Below, in pieces: positions 57,988-64,000 of a stretch of DNA of 64,000 bases. The translations under genes were made by a program, and so were the position numbers. Position 1 is the stretch's first letter. Each line of letters opens with the position of its first letter. The notes below the pieces were generated by a model that had not been told where the DNA came from, did not search any database, and saw only the letters and a program-made list of their open reading frames with translations. The stretch lies in assembly GCA_029204225.1 (NCBI GenBank), contig CM055099.1:56567512-56631511 (forward strand), given 5' to 3'. This DNA comes from Diphasiastrum complanatum. Taxonomy: Eukaryota; Streptophyta; Lycopodiopsida; Lycopodiales; Lycopodiaceae.

Positions 57988-58685
57988 TGTCAAAGTACAG
58001 TACTTTGGACCCTACTTGAGCCTATTAGTGACTCATAAGAGGGATTGATTGACTGATTATCAAATGAATGCAAACTAGACAACAAAAATTGAGATCTATA
58101 TTGGCAATTCTACACACATCAAGCAAGAGCAATCTCAAATCATTAATCAAAGTGAAGATCCAGTCCCCACACGTGTGGTACGACCTTCAGTACGTCCTGT
58201 AGGCAGTAAATGAAGTTTAGAACACTTAGAACATCCAAATGGAAACAAAGCACATAGTGTAGAGAGTCGAGTTTGCCAATGAGCTCTCAAAAATAATCCA
58301 AGGCATTACCATGGAGAGATAATGATACATAGAAGACCTTTTTCCCACCTCAACTTAGGTGAAGATCCAGCATGTAATAAGGAAGATGAGTGAGGCTTTT
58401 TTCCCTAATTTGCCATTCTAGTCCTAATTTGCCATTCTAGCCTAACCTTTGATTTTTGCCATGTTGGTGCTAGATTGATCAACCTACTCCATAAATCTAG
58501 GAATTTGGTCCTATAATGTAGAAATCATTACCAAAAAAACTTGACCAACTCTATGAAACATGATCTAACCTAATCTAGTGTAGATTCACACGTGTCACCA
58601 TAGCCTCACATGTGTGGGACCCACCTATATACATATTTACATGGTTTAATTTAGCTAGATTTGCCAATTTTGACATTTTTTCACA
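57988..58685 (-). repeat. 3' LTR of minus-strand copia (698 bp)
   Basis: Minus-strand ends TGTGAAAAAATG...CTGTACTTTGACA. Homologous to the LTR at 62007-62696. It carries a CACACGTGTG palindrome near 58168. Confidence 0.78.
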
Positions 58686-58709
58686 CTCCTCCTCAAATCT
58701 AGCTTTGGA

Positions 58710-59600
58710 AACTATGATACACTTATCAATTACTCCAAGCAAAGATCTTAGCTTAACAAATGAATCCTTGGGGAAGGATTTAGTGAACAAATCGGCTAAG
58801 CAACTCGATGAAGACACATGTTGGAGTTTGATTTATTTGGCTTGCACCTTCTCCCTCACAAAATGATGAGCAATCTTGATATGCTTGCTCCTTGCATGGA
58901 ATGTAGGACTGGTTGCAAGTGATTGGGCTGACTAGCTATCACAATAGATCATAGGTACCTCCTCGGCCTCCGTAACATGAAGCTCCACCAATAGCCTTTT
59001 GAGCCATAAGACCTCCTTGCATGTTGATGTCAAGGCCTTATACTCGGATTTCGTTGAAGACGATGAAATAGTATCTTGCTTATTTGAAAGCCATGACATT
59101 ACTCCATCACAAAGAAATGCAGCAAATGCACTAGTAGGTTTTTGATCCACTTTGTCACCTGCAAAATCCGAGTCACTATAGGCTCTTAAGCCAAGAATGG
59201 TCCCTTTGTAGAGTATGCCAAAATTCCTAGTTGATGAGATATATCTTAGGACTCTTTTGGCCATCTTCCAATGTGACACAAGAGGACATGGCATATATTG
59301 GCTTAACTTTCCAACACTATAACTAAATCAAGTCTAGTTATAGTCAAACAAGGTAAGGAGCCTATCAGCCTTCTATAGAGAGTGATGTCCTCAAGGGAAG
59401 CTTCATCACCACTTACAGCTGCTTTACATTTTGCTCCATTGGAGTCTTAATGCCTTTAAAATTCTTCATTCCAAATCTATCTAGGATGGATGTTGCACAT
59501 TTAGATTGACATATGAAGCTAAAATCCAATCCTCTTATGACTTCTATTCCAAGAATGAAGTCCAATAGGCCGAGATCAACCCTCCTAAACTCTTTAGATA
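58710..59600 (-). pseudogene. Copia RT end and RNase H
   Basis: From the right: SKEFRRVDLGLLDFILGIEV, SILDRFGMKNFKGIKTPMEQ (RT thumb), frameshifts near 59400, then RRLIGSLPCLTITRLDL-type residues. An open 120-codon RNase H stretch (58932-59294) follows with SDSDFAGDKVDQK, SSTKSEYKAL (Glu to Lys next to the catalytic E) and IYCDS. Stop, then the tail SSSSCLADLFTKSFPKD at 58800. YVDD lies beyond the truncation. A dead 3' half of Pol, closest in this window to the nested family at 38544-39671. Confidence 0.85.
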
Positions 59601-60945
59601 GAACGAGATGGGGTACGGGACGTCAAAACATTTCGTGGGAGTCCACTGCACCTCTCCACCACATTCGTTCAAGGCCAGAGAGTGACTGGCTAGAAACAGG
59701 GCTTCCCCGCAGGGCAATAGAAGTGCTTGACTATTTTGCCTACTTGGACACAATACGAAAGGGCACTATTGTGCTTGTATGAAAATGTCACATTGGAAGT
59801 ATGTACATAGGTCTTCGCATAGTGACAGACGGCTCGTCCATCGGAGGTCTATAACTAATTTTTGAATCCTTCTTTTCGGCACCAAAATTCATGCCCTGTT
59901 AGGGCACCAAAAACTGAGTGTTGGGCCCAAACTTATCGCAAGCGGCCAAGATTGGGGGTACGGGACGTCGGAACAGTTCATGGGAGTCCACTACACCTCT
60001 CCACCACGTCCGTTCAGGACCAGAGAGTGATTGGCTAAAAGCATGGGTCACATTTGGTGTTTGACACTATCATCTCTAAAACGGTTTAACTTCCATGAGT
60101 CGTATGGACAATTGTTTCTAGTAGTGTAGAGTGATGCCATAGGCAAATATTCATCACCGTAGTTCTCTACTTGTATTGACAAACGACACTTGATTCAGAC
60201 TCTTGGGCGATCCGATATGTTCTCCATTGCAAAATGTCTAACTATGTCTACTCCATTTGTTGCTTTTGTAAAAAGTAATGCCATATGTGTGATTTCTTGA
60301 GAAGGAAGCCAAATGGGGTTGGCAAACCTACAAAGTGATTTGAAAACTAGGATATGAACTTGTCAAAGCTCGTTGCCCAACATTCTTGTCAGTGCACGTG
60401 CAAACCCTGGGATTGGTGCCAATGTTCTGCAAGCCACAGGTCACCTTCTGCAAAATATTTTATATGATTTCATATTAATGAATGGGTAAAGACTTTGCAA
60501 TGTGTTTGTGGACACCTCATCATGTCACCCTATGAAATAGCAATTTAATAGCTCTGAAATATTCACAACCTCTTAACTACAAATATAATTGTGTAACACC
60601 AAACACTACTAACTTGTCCAGAGTTAGTTCAAAATTTTAGCTAATTAAAAAATGATGTCAACAATTCTCTTTGTTCAATTGAAGCCGAATAGAAATCTAC
60701 TTAGAACAAAATCGGGTGCATGATAGGGAATTAGATTTATGCTCACAAAATTTGGTACAAGTTGTGAGCCTTGTGTGATGAAAGACTAGACACACTTATG
60801 TTGTAAGTCAATGCATTTTTTGACCTGGTTTGGAAATTTTGTCATTTTGCTATTGTGGGTGTCAAAATCATCGCTTGCAATTTTTAACTTGTGGCATTCA
60901 GCTCATCCATCTGTTATGTTTTAGCATGATCTAAATGAAAGAAGT
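59601..60945. other. Non-coding region with a ~90-bp direct repeat
   Basis: GTACGGGACGTC...GAGAGTGACTGGCTA occurs at 59613-59701 and again at 59958-60046 (~85% alike, 345 bp apart). The second follows TGTTAGGGCACCAAAAACTG and may be LTR-derived. No gene is supported. Confidence 0.5.
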
Positions 60946-62006
60946 TTACATGTGTACTTTGTTGGGGAACACTACAAAAAAATAGACTCCCAAACTAATT
61001 TGTATATAGGTCTTGCTAAATCCGCAAAGAACAAAATAAATATTTGATAGTAATTTGCATGACCGATAGACACATAGACTCCTCGAATTGTTCTTGGCAG
61101 TGATAACTCCACAATGACTTTGATTTTGGAATAATCCGTAGCAATGCCATGTCTTGATATCACATGTCCAAGGACAACTCCATGAGTGAGCCAAATTTGA
61201 CATTTTTTCTAGATTTAAGGAGATTTGGTATTTGTGACAACGTTCAAATACTTTTTCCAAACAATCCAAATGGTCTGTATCGGCACTATGGACTCCAAGA
61301 TCATCTGAGTAGATTTCCAGGAATTTATGCAAGTAGCCTTTGAAGGCAAATTGCATGACAGTTTGAAATGAACTAGGTGCATTGCAAAGTCCAAACGACA
61401 TAACTTTATAAGCATAAGTTTTCCATTCTATTACAAAAGTTGTTTCATGGCGATCCACAGGTGCGATATTAACTTGGTTGTAACCACTAAATCCATCCAA
61501 AAAACTGTAAGCTTTCGCCATAAAGGTAACGAAAATTGATCATTTCTCATCACTTTGTTCAAAGCTTTGAGATTCACGCAAATTCTCATATTTCCATTCT
61601 TCTTAGGAACGACGACAATTGGCGAAATCCATTCCGTATGTTCGATTTCATAAATAAAGTCAGATTCAAGTAGTCTTTGTAGCTCTTTTTTTTATGAGAT
61701 CTGTAACGTTTGGATTACAGCGATAAAATTTTGTGACCTTTGGAACTACATCAGGCATTAAGGGTATCATATGCTCAGTAACCGAGGTAGGAATTCCTTT
61801 GAGATCCTTGTACGTCCAAGCAAAACAATCTTGGTACTTGATCATTAACTTTCTTAATGCTTGAAATTGTTCGGGGGTAAGTTGCGCTCAAACTTGAACA
61901 ATTTTCTCTGGCCCTCCTGGTTCAACAAGATTCTTGGTCCATCATAAATCTCCTTTGTTTCTGATACTTGCACTTCTGGTTCACGATGAGCCTTGGGTAA
62001 CATAAT
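60946..62006 (-). pseudogene. Ty3/gypsy reverse transcriptase fragment
   Basis: On the minus strand: TPEQFQALRKLMIKYQDCF, AWTYKDLKGIPTSVTEH, a frameshift in a T/A run (near 61685), ESDFIYEIEHTEWISPIVVV, PKKNGNMRICVNLKALNK, another shift, then from 61521 YSFLDGFSGYNQVNIAP, TYAYKVMSFGLCNAPSSFQ and the catalytic block EIYSDDLGVHS (YxDD intact). It ends with IGHANYYQIF and FFADLARPIYKL near 61000. These are successive RT motifs and the RNase H connection of gypsy Pol. Its upstream continuation is cut at 62006 by the copia LTR. Confidence 0.87.
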
Positions 62007-62696
62007 TGTGAAAGTACTGTACTTGTGGATCTACAAAAGATGCACAAGAGTGATTGGATGTCTGCTTAACAATCTATCAAAAAACTAGACACAAAAAAGT
62101 TGATCTAGATTGGCAATTTGACAAACAACAAGCATTAACAATCAAAAGCATTGATAAACATTGAAATCCGAGCCCACACGTGTGTACTACAGGCTGCAGT
62201 ACGGCCTTCAACCTGAGAAACAAGTAGAAATTGATTTGGTTTCATTTGGATCACAAAAACTCAATGTACATAGTGAACTAGCTTGAGATTGCCAATGAGC
62301 TCCAAAAATTTTCTATCTTCTCACTATGGAGAGAGGGAATACATAGCAAATTCGACTTCCTTCTTGAAGTTAGGTGGATTTCCAGCATGTAATAAGGAAG
62401 TTAACTCACTCTCCTTGACCTCAAATGAAACCCTAGTCTATTTCTTAGAGTTATGCTTGGTAGGTAGCTAGTTGGTCAAATTTTCACCTTAAACTTAGGT
62501 GTAGGTCCTATAAAGTAGGGATGACCACCAAATAGACATGACCAACTCTCTTGACTTGACCTAACCTACATCAGGATGGGTTTCCCATGTGGCATCATGG
62601 CCTCACATGTGTGGGACCCACTTGTGTACACAATTTACACTATTCTACATGGTTTTTTATCAAGCTAGATTTGCCAATTTTTGGCAATTCTTCACA
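62007..62696 (-). repeat. 3' LTR of minus-strand copia (690 bp)
   Basis: Minus-strand ends TGTGAAGAATTGCC...AGTACTTTCACA, i.e. TGTGAA/TTCACA inverted ends. Homologous to 57988-58685. CACACGTGTG at about 62175. Confidence 0.8.
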
Positions 62697-62906
62697 CTCC
62701 TCCTCAAATTTAGCTTGATCTATTTACAACTCTCTTGATAGATCAATGAAAGCTTTTAGAAGTGTCTAAAAAATCCAGCTACAAAGAAGGAACTTTTGAG
62801 ACTCCAATAGAGAATGATGTCCATGAAGGATCTTTCACCACCTCTTAGAGGATCCCTTACAAGATGTTCCATAAATGTGTCTATATACATGTAGCACACT
62901 TCAAAA

Positions 62907-63983
62907 CTAGACATCATGCCAAGCCATGGATTCCAAGGCATTTTGTGCACTTGAAGATACATCAATTAAAATATTAAGTGCATAAATAATGTTGCCAAAG
63001 ACAACTTGTCTTGCTTGGTCCATATGATTGAGCCTAGATGGCTCCATCTTGATACTCAAGGTTCTTCTTGGAGTCCTCGAGTCTTGAGCTTGCTCCTCCA
63101 CTTGACTTGACTCCAAACCATCAATGAATTGAATAAGGTGTTGATCCAAAGGTGCTTCTTCAGGTTTACAAATCTTCCACTCTTGAAAGATCACATTTCC
63201 ACCATTGACAAATTCTTTGGCTGAAAACAGGTAGATTCTACAATCTCTACTTGAAGAGCAAAACACTACCATTATTCCTATCATTGAAATAGGATAATCT
63301 TTGGTCCTTACATTGGAATGATCATTCTCAAAGCATGTGGACCCAAATATTTCCAATACAATTGATGTTTCATCTTTTATGACACTATTCAAACTATTAC
63401 AAAAATAGTTATCCAATGAAATTGCTTTATCAACAACAAATGTAGATTTTAAAGCATCCCATTTCATTGTCTTGTCATACAAAGCAATAAACACCATGAA
63501 TCTTAAAGGTAAGAAACAAGTCACCTCATGTCTACTAATACTTTCCAAAAAGTATTCAAAGATAGTAGACTCTCCAATGCTCACCACCCTTGCAAGATGC
63601 ACACTTGAATGGACAATTTGCAAGCAATTTGATGACTCGGCCATTGTCATTGAGGACTCCCTTGGAACTCTCATGCTTTGAGGCTGATCGTCAATATCTT
63701 CCTCCTTTTGATGCTCCTCCTCAATGCAAGCAAGATCACACTTTGCCAAGATCTCCTTTTGAGTGATCTCCTCATTTGCCAAGCTCATTCTTTCAAAAGC
63801 AACACTAGCTTCCAACTTAAGCAATCTTCCATGCTTAAATCCCTTTGCAATGCAAACATCATTCTTCAAGATGAAACAAACACCATGCTTAAAGTGGACA
63901 TCCAAACCACTTTCTAAGAGTAAACCAACACTAAGCATATTCTTGGTGATTGATGGTACATAAAGGACATTTTCTAGATCCAT
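62907..63983 (-). pseudogene. Copia protease end, integrase remnants and linker, 358-codon open frame
   Basis: Begins DLENVLYVPSITKNMLSVGL (protease tail, 63980-63920), then HFKHGVCFILKNDVC and GRLLKLEASVAFE. The pre-integrase and integrase core are largely replaced by divergent sequence; only AISLDNYFCNSLNSVIKDE, EIFGSTCFENDH and KEFVNGGNVIFQEW near 63430-63180 recall the integrase C-terminal region. The linker MEPSRLNHMDQARQVVFG (about 63050) matches the PSRLTYVDKGKQ linker of the nested family. The frame ends ESMAWHDV at the RT start. An open frame this long through deleted, shuffled domains is unusual, but no catalytic core remains. Confidence 0.72.
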
Positions 63984-64000
63984 GCATTTTGAGGATTCTA

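Larger units (their letters stand above)
57988..59600 (-). mobile_element. Ty1/copia 3' half with LTR, minus strand
   Basis: RT end and RNase H (59600-58710), purine tract GAGGAGGAG, 3' LTR (58685-57988). The 5' part of the element is cut at about 59600. Confidence 0.85.
62007..64000 (-). mobile_element. Ty1/copia element inserted in gypsy, minus strand, runs off window
   Basis: 3' LTR (62696-62007), purine tract GAGGAGGAG (62705-62697), decayed RT, a long integrase/linker ORF and the protease end, continuing past 64000. RNase H and most of RT are deleted. Its LTR abuts gypsy RT at 62006. Confidence 0.83.

Overview
This window looks like nuclear DNA of a land plant. It holds one intron-containing gene of a plant-type conserved protein, almost wall-to-wall Ty1/copia and Ty3/gypsy LTR retrotransposons with plant primer-binding sites (initiator-Met tRNA and Asp tRNA), and very long (CT)n microsatellites. 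The amount of retroelement and the huge CT tracts would fit a fern or another large seed-free plant genome, but the sequence alone does not settle the species. No rRNA, CRISPR or organellar gene was seen.

Layout. 1-2260: two minus-strand copia remnants. 3205-8965: a plus-strand gypsy element (Tat-like integrase) with LTR, Asp-tRNA PBS, gag, integrase C-terminus and a long downstream extra ORF, internally deleted. 8966-12834: a 5'-truncated plus-strand copia with a 3' LTR. 13070-13750: degenerate tandem repeats and a histone H3/CENH3-like gene fragment. 13756-15262: first copy of a chimera (gypsy LTR, PBS and leader joined to a copia gag). 15262-23570: mostly non-coding with CT, CA and 17-bp minisatellite arrays. 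23576-27741: the only convincing host gene (3 exons, 325 codons). 27742-29980: quiet. 30100-33250: plus-strand copia gag remnant abutting a minus-strand copia with PBS and LTR. 34284-46253: one copia element nested in the 5' leader of another copy of the same family, with a near-perfect 5-bp target duplication. 47185-47707: a miniature LTR element (TRIM) whose 144-bp LTR contains a tRNA-like sequence with perfect A and B boxes. 47708-50250: minus-strand copia with 3' LTR and no RT. 50605-54708: second, fuller copy of the gypsy/copia chimera. 54709-56674: minus-strand gypsy LTR, PBS and leader with a 20-bp minisatellite. 57988-59600 and 62007-64000: two minus-strand copia elements with related LTRs. 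60946-62006: a minus-strand gypsy RT fragment that the last copia interrupts.

The retroelements are nearly all dead (stops, frameshifts, domain deletions), and they have exchanged parts. The strongest candidates for something undescribed are the tRNA-like TRIM LTR (a parallel to Cassandra, whose LTR carries 5S rRNA), the duplicated gypsy/copia chimera, and an in-frame UGA at the same codon of the Gag zinc knuckle in both copies of the nested copia family. All calls were made by reading the sequence; no database search was possible.
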